A stretch of DNA of 42,547 nucleotides from Laspinema olomoucense D3b (GCF_025370785.1 NZ_JAMXFA010000014.1:1-42547); one strand, 5' to 3'. Positions 7,501 to 16,723 are shown, counted from the stretch's first letter. Notes: generated from the sequence alone by a model not told the origin. Program-made: numbers and translations.

Positions 7501-9844
7501 TCATTTTATTCAGCACTGGATAAAGCCCGTAAAAGAAGTATTGAACCCCCTGCGGCAAGCTTATGCAGTGGGGCTAGAAACGGGAGATTTGGAATTTGCG
7601 ACCTATTCAGCTCTCCAATACTGCGCCTATGGTTTCCTGAGTGGGTCTGAATTGGTGCAACTAGAATCAGAAATGGTCACCTATATTCAAGTCATGGAGC
7701 AAATGGGGCAAGAAAGAAACCGGCTTGCACAATCCTTATTCCATCAAAGCGTCCTCAACTTACTTAACGAGGGAGAGAATCCTTGTGCTTTAAGCGGTCC
7801 AAGTTTTGATGAACAGGTGATGCTTTCGGTGATGCAAAGCCGAAATGACAAGTCTGCTCTTTCGGATTTCTTCGTTATAAAGTTGTTCCTGGCTTATTTA
7901 TTTAGGGAAGCAGAGGATGCAGTAGCTTACGCTAAATTATCCGAGCAATATCTGGACGGAATGACAGGCAGTCTTTTTGTGGCTCATTTTTATTTCTATG
8001 ATTCCCTAGCACATTTATTGGAGGCAAACGATGCTTCTCCAACTCAGCAAAAAGTCATAATCCGAAAGGTATCCCGCAACCAGAAAAAAATCAAAAAATG
8101 GATGCATCATGCTCCGCAAAATAATTCCCACAAATATTGGCTGGTGGAAGCGGAACTTTGCCGGGTACAAGGTAAAGATGCCAAGGCAATGGAGTATTAC
8201 GATCAAGCCATTAACCTGGCTCAAGAAAACGAATATCTTCACGAAGCGGCGATCGCCTATGAACTCGCGGGCAAATTCTATCTCTCCAGACGGAAAGAAT
8301 TGACCGCTAAAGGCTACATCCAGGAAGCTCGCTACGCTTATCAAATCTGGGGTGCTACAGCCAAAGTCAAGGATTTAGAAAAGCGATATAGCCAGTTTTT
8401 TACCGCAGGGGAACGGGGGAACACAACCCGTCAACCGAACCCAGCCATAACTAACACAGGTTCTAATCATAACCTCGATATTGCCACAGTAATGAAAGCA
8501 TCTCAAGCGATTTCTGGGGAAGTTTTGCTGGAAAAATTACTCTCTAGCTTGATGAATATTCTCATCGAAAACGCTGGTGCCCAACGGGGCTACTTAATTT
8601 TATCAATTCAGAGTCAATTACTCATCGAAGCAGCCGGAGGAATAGAAGATGAGCGGGTCACGGTGTTGCAATCAATTCCCGTAGCCAACTGTCAAACCCT
8701 TTCCGAATCAATAGTCAATTATGTAGCGCGAACTCAAGAAACCGTGGTTTTAAATGATGCCACGCGCAGCGGCAATTTTACCAGTGATTCTTATATCCAA
8801 CAGGCTCAACCCAAGTCAATTCTGTGCGTACCCCTGATTGATAGAGGGAAGCTAGTCAGCATTGTTTATTTGGAAAACAATAGCACCACGGGAGCCTTTA
8901 CCCCGGAACGAGTGGAAGTGTTACAGTTGTTATCGCGTCAGGTGGCAATTTCCATTGAAAATGCCCGGTTGTATCAAACTTTGGAAGAAAAAGTCAAGGA
9001 CCGGACCGCCCAATTAGCCAATGCCAATGCAGAAATTACCATGCTGAATGAGCGGTTAAAAGCGGAAAATATTCGGATGGGGGCTGAGTTAGAGGTGACC
9101 CAGCGATTGCAAAAAATGCTGTTGCCGAACCAAGAGGAACTGGATGCGATCGCCGGGTTAGACATTGCGGGATTTATGGAACCGGCAGAGGAAGTGGGAG
9201 GGGATTACTATGATGTCCTCAAAAGTGGCGATTCGCCTGACGGCGATAGCTCCGCTTCACGCATCAAAATCGCCCTGGGGGATGTGACGGGACATGGGTT
9301 GCAAAGTGGGGTGGTGATGATGATGGCCCAAACGGCGGTGCGGACCTTACTGGAAGGGGATTTTACTGACCCGGTGCAATTTTTAGAGGTGATCAACCGC
9401 ACGATTTATAAAAACGTGCAACGGATGAATTCTGATAAAAATATGACCCTTATGCTGCTGGATTATTGCGCAGGAAAATTAACTTTGAGTGGGCAGCATG
9501 AAGAGGCGATCGTTGTGCGTTCTGATGGGACCGTAGAGTGCATTGATACTGTTGATTTAGGATTTCCGATTGGGCTAATCGATGAGATTTCGGATTTTGT
9601 GAGAACCACGGAGATTCATCTGAATTCCGGGGATGTCGTGGTGTTGTACACCGATGGAATTACCGAGGCGGTAAATAGCAATTTGGTCCAGTATGGCCTT
9701 GAGCCCATAATTGAATCAATTCGGCATCATTTACAGGGCAACGCCAGGGAGATTTGTCAAGGCGTGATTGAGGATGTTCGGCGACATATTGGCAAGCAGA
9801 AGATTTATGATGATCTCACCTTAATTGTTCTCAAACAGAAGTAA
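4508..9844 (+). CDS. Trifunctional Ser/Thr kinase / AAA ATPase / GAF / SpoIIE phosphatase
   Basis: This 1778-residue signalling protein carries a eukaryote-like kinase at about residues 8-272, with ATP-binding K36, the catalytic loop HKDINPSN at 126-133 (HKD instead of HRD) and DFG at 147-149. An AAA/STAND-type ATPase follows, with Walker A GYSGIGKS (326-333) and Walker B LALFIDD (451-457). A long helical repeat-like region (about 620-1310) comes next. Then come a GAF sensor domain (about 1325-1490), a coiled coil (about 1490-1535) and a C-terminal PP2C/SpoIIE phosphatase with EEVGGDYYDV and DVTGHGLQSG metal-site motifs. It therefore joins phosphorylating and dephosphorylating activities in one chain. 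The architecture is common in filamentous cyanobacteria, though targets are unknown. It is transcribed alone, convergent with the symporter gene. Confidence 0.9.
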   Translation: MLTLAGVTIQTQIYQSANSIVYRGIWDADSLPIILKVLKENYPTPQELARYRTEYQITQSLNVPGVIKVYDLQKYQNTLVMFVEDFGGESLKHWLSERTFNLEEFLHLAIAIAEGLGHIHEANIIHKDINPSNIVFNPTTGQVKIIDFGISTQLTRENTTLKNPNILEGTLPYLSPQQTGRMNRCIDYRSDFYSLGVTFYELLTHRLPFETTDPLELVHCHIAKQPVPPADLDTNIPTVLSEIILKLMAKTAEDRYQNAYGLKADLEECLRQHNANSILNFPLGRYDISDKFHLPQKLYGREAEIQCLLSAFAESSIQSQLMLIAGYSGIGKSALVQELYKPITEKRGYFIAGKFDQYQRDIPYSGLVNAFQGLVKQLLTESEAQLNQWRENLLAAVGVNGRVIIEVIPEIELIIGQQPEVPELGPNESQNRFNLVFQNFIKVFTEPQHPLALFIDDLQWADGASLKLMQLLMAGRSPGLFLIGAYRDNEVSAAHPLMLTLDEIATTGAIVRHIFLTPLNLKTIAQLIADTLNADIQMVTPLAELVQAKTGGNAFFMNEFLKSLYTEGLLEFDVKTLSWQWNLEQIQSQDFTDNVVELMVGKIQKLPAPTQELLKIAACIGNEFDLKTLEVIIHQNSAQIINTLSPAVAENLLNPLCNMGDVALVVAEAEFLFVGLGGKWVQSLPYKFVHDRVQQAAYFLIEDSQKSDFHQKIGQIMLENTPEDKREEKIFDIVNQLNLGRGLIAQNSAHPELAQLNLIAGKKAKLSTAYQPAWKYLQMGIELLPPNSWQEHYPLTLSLYEESAEVTYLNADFALIDQFVTTVLSQAHTVLDKVKVYEVKIQAYNGQGLLEDAIAIGLEVLNLLGIKLPKQASQLDVLWGLLGTKLTIGTREIASLIDFPTMTDPSSQAAMRILAKIASAAYVSTPLLLPLIVFKQVNLSLKWGNTSESAYAYSFYGLILCSISEDFQGGFQFGQLAIQLLYKLNAREVEARTLFIIYHFIQHWIKPVKEVLNPLRQAYAVGLETGDLEFATYSALQYCAYGFLSGSELVQLESEMVTYIQVMEQMGQERNRLAQSLFHQSVLNLLNEGENPCALSGPSFDEQVMLSVMQSRNDKSALSDFFVIKLFLAYLFREAEDAVAYAKLSEQYLDGMTGSLFVAHFYFYDSLAHLLEANDASPTQQKVIIRKVSRNQKKIKKWMHHAPQNNSHKYWLVEAELCRVQGKDAKAMEYYDQAINLAQENEYLHEAAIAYELAGKFYLSRRKELTAKGYIQEARYAYQIWGATAKVKDLEKRYSQFFTAGERGNTTRQPNPAITNTGSNHNLDIATVMKASQAISGEVLLEKLLSSLMNILIENAGAQRGYLILSIQSQLLIEAAGGIEDERVTVLQSIPVANCQTLSESIVNYVARTQETVVLNDATRSGNFTSDSYIQQAQPKSILCVPLIDRGKLVSIVYLENNSTTGAFTPERVEVLQLLSRQVAISIENARLYQTLEEKVKDRTAQLANANAEITMLNERLKAENIRMGAELEVTQRLQKMLLPNQEELDAIAGLDIAGFMEPAEEVGGDYYDVLKSGDSPDGDSSASRIKIALGDVTGHGLQSGVVMMMAQTAVRTLLEGDFTDPVQFLEVINRTIYKNVQRMNSDKNMTLMLLDYCAGKLTLSGQHEEAIVVRSDGTVECIDTVDLGFPIGLIDEISDFVRTTEIHLNSGDVVVLYTDGITEAVNSNLVQYGLEPIIESIRHHLQGNAREICQGVIEDVRRHIGKQKIYDDLTLIVLKQK

Positions 9845-9942
9845 CGGTTGCGATCGCATTTGAGTGAGGGATTGGGGAGAGGAAGAGTCGATACCTTGGT
9901 GGTAAACCTCCCCCCAGCCCGATCTATTAGTCCCAGCGCAGA

Positions 9943-11445
9943 CTACTTATAAACGGACATTTCGCCACTGTTGAGACGAAGCATATAACTGTCGAGATCG
10001 GCCCGAACTTTGTCCGCCAGCAGGAACCCGCCCACCAAATTGGGAAAGGACATTGCAAAGAACATCATATCGGCGAAATCGAGGATGGCACCGAGGTTGA
10101 TGACGCTCCCGAAGAAGACGCAAAGGACATAAATCACTCGGTAGACAATCAAGGTGCTTTCGCCAAACAAGTAGGTCCAGGCGCGTTCACCGTAGTAACT
10201 CCAGGAAATCATGGTGGAGAAGGCAAACAGAAAGACCGCCAAGGTGAGAAGGACGGGGAACCAACTAATCACCGAACCAAATGCGGCAGCGGTGGTTTCT
10301 ACCCCATGAGTGATATTGGGGTTGGCATATTGTCCGGTGATAATCACGACTAAGGCAGTCATGTTACAGATAATCACTGTATCGATAAAGGGTTCGAGGA
10401 GGGCCACAATGCCTTCCCGGATGGGTTCTTCAGTTCGGGCGGCAGCATGGGCGATCGCTGCTGAACCCACCCCCGCTTCATTGGAAAATGCCGCTCGCCG
10501 GAATCCCTGGACCACTACGCCAATAAATCCCCCTTCAACTGCTCGGGGGACAAAAGCTTCGGTAAAAATTTGGGCAAAGGCGCTCGGAATCTGAGACGCA
10601 TTCATCAGAATAATCCACAAAGATGCGGCAACGTAAAGGAGACACATGGCGGGGACGAGTGCCCCGGCAACGTTGCCGATGCGCTGAATGCCACCAATAA
10701 TCACTAAGCCAACCAGGAAGGCGAGAGCGATTCCGTACAGCCAGTTGGGTAGAGCCGGGAATAAGCCAGCAATGGCGGCAAAGGATTGGTTCGCTTGGAA
10801 CATATTGCCCCCACCGAAGGCCGCCCCTATACAGAGGATGGCAAACAAACTCGCCATGATATTGCCAAATTGACCCATGCCTTTTTCGGCCAAACCCCGA
10901 GAGAGATAGTACATGGGCCCACCGGCAACCCGACCATCGGGCAAGACCACCCGATATTTTTGGCCTAGGGTGCATTCGACAAACTTGCTCGTCATACCGA
11001 ATAAGGCGGCAACGGTCATCCAGAACATGGCCCCGGGTCCCCCCACGGAAATGGCGATCGCCACCCCGGCAATATTTCCGAGTCCCACCGTGGCCGATAG
11101 GGCGGCAGCTAGGGCTTGGAAATGGCTAACTTCTCCGGTTTCGGCAGGGTCATCATAGTGACCTTGGACGACAAAAATGGCGTGTTTGAAGCCACGGAAG
11201 TTGATAAAGCCCATGCGAATGGTGAAAAAAATTGCCCCGCCAATCAACCATAAAACAATCAGAGGGACGCCCAACCCAAAATCGAAAAATAGGACGGCAG
11301 ACATCCAGTTCACCAGTTGAGTAAAGACGGCATCCACGGTGGCGAGGAAGCCAGTGGGTGCAGCCTTTTCAGCTTCTTGGGCGACTGCGGCGATCGGCAC
11401 AGCCAGTAGAAATAGGATGATGAGTGAAATCCAGCGTTTCTTCAT
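9943..11445 (-). CDS. Sodium:alanine/glycine symporter, AGCS family
   Basis: The product is a 500-residue integral membrane protein of the alanine/glycine:cation symporter family (AGCS, TC 2.A.25), which imports small neutral amino acids with Na+. It has many hydrophobic helices. It also shows the family's conserved ATVGLGNIAGVA stretch (about 115-126), the GGPMYYLSRG stretch near 180 and FSNEAGVGSA near 320. The N-terminus (MKKRW, a hydrophobic run, then AVAQEAE) looks like a cleavable signal peptide. The ATG at 11445 opens the frame. It is monocistronic. The exact substrate cannot be read from sequence. Confidence 0.9.
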   Translation of the reverse strand: MKKRWISLIILFLLAVPIAAVAQEAEKAAPTGFLATVDAVFTQLVNWMSAVLFFDFGLGVPLIVLWLIGGAIFFTIRMGFINFRGFKHAIFVVQGHYDDPAETGEVSHFQALAAALSATVGLGNIAGVAIAISVGGPGAMFWMTVAALFGMTSKFVECTLGQKYRVVLPDGRVAGGPMYYLSRGLAEKGMGQFGNIMASLFAILCIGAAFGGGNMFQANQSFAAIAGLFPALPNWLYGIALAFLVGLVIIGGIQRIGNVAGALVPAMCLLYVAASLWIILMNASQIPSAFAQIFTEAFVPRAVEGGFIGVVVQGFRRAAFSNEAGVGSAAIAHAAARTEEPIREGIVALLEPFIDTVIICNMTALVVIITGQYANPNITHGVETTAAAFGSVISWFPVLLTLAVFLFAFSTMISWSYYGERAWTYLFGESTLIVYRVIYVLCVFFGSVINLGAILDFADMMFFAMSFPNLVGGFLLADKVRADLDSYMLRLNSGEMSVYK

Positions 11446-11653
11446 AAGTGCAGTCAGTTAGAGGGAGTGGGATGGGGAATTTGAGTCTTCAAGAGGTGAC
11501 TATACTGCCTTTGGCGGGTCAAGCTGGGCTTATAGAGAAATATTCCGCCTTGTTATCGTTCAACCTTTAACCCATCTGCGTAGTTATGTCAACAAACTGG
11601 GGGTTGATTTTGCTTCCGCGTTGGGACCCTAGTCCGGGGGTACAGTAAGGGTT

Positions 11654-11668
11654 AGAAACCGGGTTTCT
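11654..11668. repeat. Dispersed palindrome AGAAACCGGGTTTCT, copy 1
   Basis: This near-perfect palindrome is a familiar dispersed repeat in Oscillatoriales genomes. A second copy lies 51 bp further on. Confidence 0.75.
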
Positions 11669-11704
11669 TAAGCCAAATATTGGCAATTAGCAACAGATTC
11701 GGTT

Positions 11705-11721
11705 AAGAAACCGGGTTTCTT
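11705..11721. repeat. Dispersed palindrome AAGAAACCGGGTTTCTT, copy 2
   Basis: Second copy of the same palindrome, extended by one base pair at each end. It could form a hairpin in the leader of either divergent gene. Confidence 0.75.
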
Positions 11722-11953
11722 GTCCTAGCTGATCTAATCCAGTACCAAGTCCTAGGTCCTCGTCTCCTGAGAACGGAAGGAGGCAGGAGATGGCTCCATT
11801 TTTAGGTGGGTCAGGACCCGACTGCCCTCGATTCTTTAAGTTTTTTAGCGCAATGCCTCAAAATTGTTCAGATTTGTAACGAATTTCCCAAAGAAATCTC
11901 AGGAATCTCTGATAAAATTTCATAAAAGTTAAAATTTCGTCAAACAATCCTGG

Positions 11954-12925
11954 ATGAGCTTATTGGTTGTCGGTGCCACTGGTACCCTAGGCAGACAGGT
12001 TGCCCGTCGCGCCTTAGACGAGGGATACCAGGTACGTTGTTTAGTACGCAGTTTCAAAAGAGCGGCCTTTTTAAAAGAATGGGGCGCTGAGTTGGTCCGT
12101 GCAGACTTATGTGATCCACAAACCTTGCCCGTTGCCCTAGAAGGGGTAACGGCGATTATTGATGCAGCGACGAATCGTCCCACGGATTCTTTGAGCATCA
12201 AACAAGTAGACTGGGAAGGTAAGGTGGCACTCATTCAAGCCGCCAAAAAAGCCGGGGTCGAACGGTATATCTTTTTTTCTATTCTGGATGCGGACCAGTA
12301 TCCAGAAGTCCCCTTAATGGAAATCAAACGCTGTACAGAAGTCTATTTAGCTGAATCGGGATTAGATTACACCATCCTGCAATTAGCGGGCTTCCTGCAA
12401 GGGTTGATCTCCCAATACGCTATCCCCATTTTGGACAATCAAGCGGTGTGGGTGACTAACCAGACTGCTCCGATCGCCTATATGGATACCCAGGACATTG
12501 CTAAATTTGCGGTGCGGGCCTTGTCAGTCCCTGAAACCTCTAAGTCTGTTTTTCCCGTAGTGGGGACTCGTCCTTGGACTCCCCAGGAAATTATCGAACT
12601 GTGCGAACGACTCTCGGGGGAAAAAGCCAAGGTGACGCGAATGCCGTTGGGTGTTCTGCGGGCATTTCGCCGGGTGGTGCGATTTTTCCAATGGGGTTGG
12701 AATGTAGCCGATCGCTTGGCATTTGCTGAAGTGCTCGCCTCAGAGAAACCCCTAACGGCCAATATGGATGAGGTGTATCCCGTCTTTGGATTGGACCCCA
12801 AGGACACGACAACCCTAGAATTGTACCTGAAAGAGTATTTCAGCCGAATTTTAAAGAAGTTGAAAGAATTAGATTACGAACAGAGCAAAACCAAGAAGCA
12901 GTCCAAACGAAGAGTCCCATTTTAA
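11954..12925 (+). CDS. ycf39: Ycf39-type NAD(P)-binding photosystem II assembly factor
   Basis: This is an atypical short-chain dehydrogenase (NmrA-like) with an N-terminal Rossmann motif, GATGTLG at residues 7-13. Ycf39 and its plant homologue HCF244 assist early photosystem II assembly, in D1 synthesis and chlorophyll delivery with high-light-inducible proteins; that role is known from the family. The 323-residue length and the absence of a complete YxxxK active site fit a structural or assembly role. The very basic C-terminal tail (KTKKQSKRRVPF) is notable. The ATG at 11954 directly precedes the nucleotide-binding strand. It is followed by a hairpin and then nadK in the same direction. Confidence 0.9.
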   Translation: MSLLVVGATGTLGRQVARRALDEGYQVRCLVRSFKRAAFLKEWGAELVRADLCDPQTLPVALEGVTAIIDAATNRPTDSLSIKQVDWEGKVALIQAAKKAGVERYIFFSILDADQYPEVPLMEIKRCTEVYLAESGLDYTILQLAGFLQGLISQYAIPILDNQAVWVTNQTAPIAYMDTQDIAKFAVRALSVPETSKSVFPVVGTRPWTPQEIIELCERLSGEKAKVTRMPLGVLRAFRRVVRFFQWGWNVADRLAFAEVLASEKPLTANMDEVYPVFGLDPKDTTTLELYLKEYFSRILKKLKELDYEQSKTKKQSKRRVPF

Positions 12926-12942
12926 CCCCTGCTGTGGGGTTA
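12924..12942 (+). terminator. Hairpin at the ycf39 stop codon
   Basis: AACCCC pairs with GGGGTT (extended by T-A) around TGCTGT, overlapping the stop codon. There is no U-tract, so it may be an attenuating or stabilising hairpin. Confidence 0.4.
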
Positions 12943-13140
12943 GCTCAGTCAAAGGAGGTAGCCTGTGGAGGGCGATCGCCCTCAAGGCTCTTGACAAATG
13001 GCATAGCTTTGTTCAGACTCTAGTTTCACAGGGCTATTTGGCATCACAGATGCCATTCATCCGCCCAGTGCATTCGCGGTGAGTCACCGGGAATGTTATT
13101 CCATCCCTAACTCTGGCAATCAATTAACCACTAGCAGGAC

Positions 13141-14067
13141 TTGAGCGCGGTGCCGAAAGCTGGCATTATTTACAACGATATTAAACCCGTAGCTTGTCGT
13201 GCTGCTGAAGAATGGAGAGACAAGCTAATTGGGTTGGGTTGGGAAGTTGCTCTCGCCACCGGCATGGGGGGCATTTTGGGCTATTCTGACCCAGATAAGC
13301 CCGTCTGTCATACCAGCGTCGAACAGCTCACCCCTCCTGGATTTAACGCTGAAATGTCTTTCGCGGTGGTGTTGGGAGGCGATGGCACTGTGCTGTCCGC
13401 ATTTCGGCAGGTGGCAAGCAGCGGCATTCCCTTGTTAACGGTCAATACGGGCCACATGGGGTTTCTGACGGAAACCTACCTCAACCAACTTCCCGAAGCG
13501 ATCGAACAGGTGTTAGCGGGGAACTATCAAATCGAAGAACGGACTATGGTCACGGTGCAGGCGATCCGAGATGATATTGTCGTCTGGGAGGCGCTTTGCC
13601 TGAATGAAATGGTCCTCCACCGGGAACCCCTCACCTGTATGTGTCATTTTGAAATTCAAGTGGGACGTCATGCGCCGGTGGATATTGCGGCAGATGGGGT
13701 GATTATTTCTACCCCCACGGGTTCGACGGCTTATGGTCTCTCGGCTGGGGGTCCGGTGATTACCCCAGATGTCCCGGTGTTGCAACTGGTGCCGATTTGT
13801 CCCCATTCTCTCGCGTCTCGGGCTTTGGTGTTTGCCAATACTGAACCTGTGACAATTTTTCCCGCTAATACCAATCGTTTGGTGATGGTGGTGGATGGGA
13901 ATGCCGGGTGCTATGTGTTACCCGAGGACCAGGTGCGAGTCCATCGATCGCCCTACTCGGCTAAATTTATCCGGGTGAATCCCCCGGAATTTTTCCATGT
14001 TCTCCGAGAAAAACTCGGCTGGGGTCTGCCTCACATTGCTAAACCCACTTCGGTAGAATTGCCTTAA
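13141..14067 (+). CDS. nadK: NAD(+) kinase
   Basis: NadK phosphorylates NAD to NADP. The hallmark GGDGT motif is at residues 79-83 (catalytic Asp81), [10 protein letters not shown] starts at 102, and the [16 protein letters not shown] substrate motif follows near 190-205. The 308-residue length is normal for bacteria. The start is a TTG at 13141 preceded by AGCAGGA; no better in-frame ATG precedes the first conserved strand. Cyanobacteria usually carry two NAD kinases, and which paralogue this is cannot be told here. It lies 215 bp downstream of ycf39, probably with its own promoter (a TTGACA occurs at 12991). Confidence 0.92.
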   Translation: MSAVPKAGIIYNDIKPVACRAAEEWRDKLIGLGWEVALATGMGGILGYSDPDKPVCHTSVEQLTPPGFNAEMSFAVVLGGDGTVLSAFRQVASSGIPLLTVNTGHMGFLTETYLNQLPEAIEQVLAGNYQIEERTMVTVQAIRDDIVVWEALCLNEMVLHREPLTCMCHFEIQVGRHAPVDIAADGVIISTPTGSTAYGLSAGGPVITPDVPVLQLVPICPHSLASRALVFANTEPVTIFPANTNRLVMVVDGNAGCYVLPEDQVRVHRSPYSAKFIRVNPPEFFHVLREKLGWGLPHIAKPTSVELP

Positions 14068-14469
14068 TCCCAAAGCCCTCCGGTGCAGTCTGGGCCCAGT
14101 CCCCGGGGCGATCGCACTTGAACTTTCCGGGATAAGGCGACTACCGCTCTATACTAAAGGCTACCCTGCCTCTGCGGGACCCGCCTATTCCAGGGTCCCT
14201 AACCCCCATCCCGTACCTTTTTTAACTAAAATAGAATCTAAACCTGATGGAAATCCGTCCACAAATTAGGATGAACCTTCTCCCAACCTGTAACCACAGC
14301 AGCAGAATTTCAGGGTAACCGTTGCTATATTCTACCTAGTCCGGATTCCTCTGAGGGGTCCCAACAATGGTCGCAGTTCACCCTAGGGCTGATTTCCACA
14401 ACTCCCTTTTCAATTGATAACCGCTTAGTTTTTAAAACCGATTACATTTGGCTTTGGCTCCCATAATTT
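14068..14469. other. Intergenic region between nadK and hrcA
   Basis: About 400 bp without a supported gene. I looked for the CIRCE operator (TTAGCACTC-N9-GAGTGCTAA) that HrcA binds and found none. No clear terminator is seen. Confidence 0.4.
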
Positions 14470-15546
14470 GTGCAAATGAACCTTAACGAACGACAACAAT
14501 ATGTTTTATGGGCGACTGTCCGGCACTATATCGCCACTGCCGAACCTGTAGGCTCTAAAACCTTGGTGGATGAATATAATTTAAGTGTCAGTCCCGCCAC
14601 CATTCGCAATGCAATGGGGTGGTTAGAAAAAGCCGGACTCCTCTATCAACCCCATACCTCCGCAGGTCGCATCCCTTCGGATTCGGGCTATCGCATTTAT
14701 GTGGATAAGCTAATTAAACCGGACGATGGCATCTCGCGACAAGTGGAACAGGCCCTGAGCGATCGCCTAAAGTTAGAAAATTGGGCCTTTGAAGCGGTGT
14801 TGCGCGGGGCTTCTCAAATCTTGGCGGCCCTCAGCGGATATATCGCCTTAATTACAATGCCTCAGACTCACACCGCTTGTCTGAGGCATTTGCAGTTAAT
14901 TCAGATTGAACCGCGCAAAATCATGATTGTGGTAGTGATTGATAACTATCAAACCCAATCTGCCGTTATGGAACTTCCCGAGTCCCCAGAGGACTCCCTC
15001 GCCGATGCGGAAGTGGTCGATCGCGAGTTGCAAATCCTCTCCAATTTCCTCAATCACCATCTACGCGGCCAAACCCTCGCCCAATTATCCGCCCTGGATT
15101 GGAGTGAATTAGGCCGAGAATTTGAGCAGTATGCGGAAGTTTTGAGCCATTGGTTACAAGATTTAGCCCTCCGTGCTCAAACCCCAGGCAAAACTCAAAT
15201 TTTGATTAGTGGAGTTTCAGAAGTATTAAGACAACCGGAATTTTGTGAATTGACCCAAGTCCAGACCCTGATTCAACTCTTGGAAGAAGAACAGGACCAA
15301 CTCCTGCCGTTGATTTTTGAACCGCCTGCACCGGAAGGTTCGGGACGGCGGGTGCAAGTGCGAATTGGGGCAGAAAATCCCCTAGAACCGATTAGAACCT
15401 GTACTCTGGTTTCGGCAACTTATCATCGGGGAAGAGTACCTGTGGGGAGTGTGGGAGTTCTCGGACCGACGCGGATGGTTTATGAAAATGCGATCGCGAT
15501 CGTGGAGGCGGCAGCGGATTATTTATCGGAGGCTCTCAGCGTTTAA
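14470..15546 (+). CDS. hrcA: Heat-inducible transcription repressor HrcA
   Basis: HrcA represses groEL-class heat-shock operons by binding CIRCE operators, and GroE modulates its activity. The N-terminal winged helix (about 1-75) contains the family motifs [19 protein letters not shown] and [15 protein letters not shown]. The rest is the GAF-like dimerisation domain, ending in the VGPTRMVY-type motif (here [13 protein letters not shown]). The start is either GTG at 14470 or ATG at 14476, two codons later; the ATG is equally plausible. Neither groESL nor dnaKJ is adjacent and no CIRCE is seen upstream, so autoregulation is not evident. The next gene starts 38 bp downstream and may be cotranscribed. 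Confidence 0.92.
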   Translation: MQMNLNERQQYVLWATVRHYIATAEPVGSKTLVDEYNLSVSPATIRNAMGWLEKAGLLYQPHTSAGRIPSDSGYRIYVDKLIKPDDGISRQVEQALSDRLKLENWAFEAVLRGASQILAALSGYIALITMPQTHTACLRHLQLIQIEPRKIMIVVVIDNYQTQSAVMELPESPEDSLADAEVVDRELQILSNFLNHHLRGQTLAQLSALDWSELGREFEQYAEVLSHWLQDLALRAQTPGKTQILISGVSEVLRQPEFCELTQVQTLIQLLEEEQDQLLPLIFEPPAPEGSGRRVQVRIGAENPLEPIRTCTLVSATYHRGRVPVGSVGVLGPTRMVYENAIAIVEAAADYLSEALSV

Positions 15547-15584
15547 AATAGGGTTCATGTTGTTTGCGATCGCCAGTCGAATTC

Positions 15585-16469
15585 ATGAACTCAACTCACA
15601 CGCTCCGAGAACTCCTGAAACGCCCTGGAATGCTCGTTGTTCCGGGGATTTATGATTGTATTAGCGCCCAACTCGCCGAACGCGCCGGTTTTGAAATGGT
15701 CTTCACCAGTGGATTCGGCATCTCCGCCTCCACCCTGGGACGACCCGATTATGGCTTCCTCACCGCCACGGAAATGCTATATAGTGTAGGCCGCATCGCA
15801 CAATCAGTCAAAATTCCCGTAGTTGCCGATATTGATACCGGCTATGGTAACCCCCTGAATGTCATCCGCACTGTCACCGATGCCCTACAGCAGGGAATTG
15901 CGGGCGTGATTTTAGAAGACCAAGAATGGCCGAAAAAGTGCGGTCACTTCCAAGGGAAACGGGTAATTTCCGCCGAAGAACATATACAAAAAATTCGCGC
16001 CGCAGTCCAAGCACGAGGTGAGAGTGGATTGGTGATTGTCGGACGCACCGATGCTAGAGCACCGTTAGGCTTACCCGAAGCCATTCGCCGGGGTCGAGCC
16101 TATTATGAAGCCGGTGCAGATATTGTATTTATCGAGGCCCCGCAGTCGGTACAGGAGTTACAAGAAATTGCCGCAGCCTTTCCGGATGTACCGTTGTTTG
16201 CCAATGCCATAGAAGGCGGAAAAACGCCGGTGTTATCGGCGCAGGAGTTAGAGACATTGGGGTATAAAATCGCCGTGTATGCGTTATCGGGATTGTTTGC
16301 AGCAACGAAGGCGATCGAGGACTGTTTCCAGTATTTAAGACAACATCAAACCACGACAGGGTTTGATAATTTAGTGAATTTTCAGGAGTTTGAACAAATC
16401 ATTGATGTACCGAAATATCGAGAATTAGAGCAAGAATTTTCGGCGGTGAAAGAGGGGCAGGAATCGTGA
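15585..16469 (+). CDS. Isocitrate lyase / PEP mutase superfamily lyase
   Basis: This TIM-barrel enzyme of the PEP mutase/isocitrate lyase superfamily includes relatives that are 2-methylisocitrate lyases, oxaloacetate hydrolases/decarboxylases and carboxyphosphonoenolpyruvate mutases. The metal-binding VVADIDTGYGNP motif lies at residues 79-90. EDQEWPKKCGH follows at 111-121, with Cys119 in the K-[RK]-CGH motif typical of C-C lyases rather than phosphonate mutases. GRTDA follows near 150. I chose the ATG at 15585 over the TTG at 15564. It lies just after hrcA, possibly in the same transcript, but no functional link is known. The exact substrate is unresolved. Confidence 0.8.
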   Translation: MNSTHTLRELLKRPGMLVVPGIYDCISAQLAERAGFEMVFTSGFGISASTLGRPDYGFLTATEMLYSVGRIAQSVKIPVVADIDTGYGNPLNVIRTVTDALQQGIAGVILEDQEWPKKCGHFQGKRVISAEEHIQKIRAAVQARGESGLVIVGRTDARAPLGLPEAIRRGRAYYEAGADIVFIEAPQSVQELQEIAAAFPDVPLFANAIEGGKTPVLSAQELETLGYKIAVYALSGLFAATKAIEDCFQYLRQHQTTTGFDNLVNFQEFEQIIDVPKYRELEQEFSAVKEGQES

Positions 16470-16531
16470 CCAAGGCTTGTGAGAGTGGGACGGTTGCTTC
16501 CCGACAAGCCTGGGAGTGTGGGCCGCTTTCC

Positions 16532-16723
16532 CTAACGGAAACTAACAGTTTCCGTATCCTCGGTATCACTGTCACTGTCGGTATCACTGTCGCTGGGGGG
16601 GTCTAGCTCCGTCGGCAGGCAGCCCGAGGCCGGATCTAGGCCGATCGCAGGAGCAGCAGCCCCTAGGCATACGCTCCCGAGAGCAGCAGTCAGAATCAAG
16701 TATCGTGATATCTTTAATTTCAT
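16532..16723 (-). CDS. Small secreted acidic peptide with Ser-Asp/Thr-Asp repeats
   Basis: The 63-residue frame starts MKLKISRYLILTAALG, a basic then hydrophobic N-terminus typical of a signal peptide, with likely cleavage near AAAPAIG. The mature part is short and very acidic: DPPSDSDTDSDSDTEDTE runs near residues 42-59. AGGTAA about 9 bp upstream of the ATG could be a ribosome-binding site. It lies downstream of, and in the same direction as, the exported rhodanese gene, behind a strong hairpin. No known family is recognised. The acidic repeats could bind calcium or be a wall/sheath peptide; that is speculation. Confidence 0.5.
   Translation of the reverse strand: MKLKISRYLILTAALGSVCLGAAAPAIGLDPASGCLPTELDPPSDSDTDSDSDTEDTETVSFR

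Larger units (their letters stand above)
11446..11953. other. Divergent intergenic region between AGCS symporter and ycf39
   Basis: About 500 bp hold two copies of a dispersed palindrome (see 11654 and 11705) and the promoters of both genes. GATAAAATTTC near 11910 could be part of the ycf39 promoter. I looked for glycine or glutamine riboswitch features on the symporter side and saw none. Confidence 0.4.

Noticed and set aside
11446-11953. Glycine or glutamine riboswitch upstream of the AGCS symporter
   Set aside because: The leader lacks the conserved motifs of either class; only dispersed palindromes are present.
12968-12983. Perfect 16-bp palindrome GAGGGCGATCGCCCTC as an operator
   Set aside because: It is an extended HIP1 site, and HIP1 is scattered throughout the window; no special role is supported.
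14068-14469. CIRCE operator upstream of hrcA
   Set aside because: No TTAGCACTC-N9-GAGTGCTAA or close variant was found.
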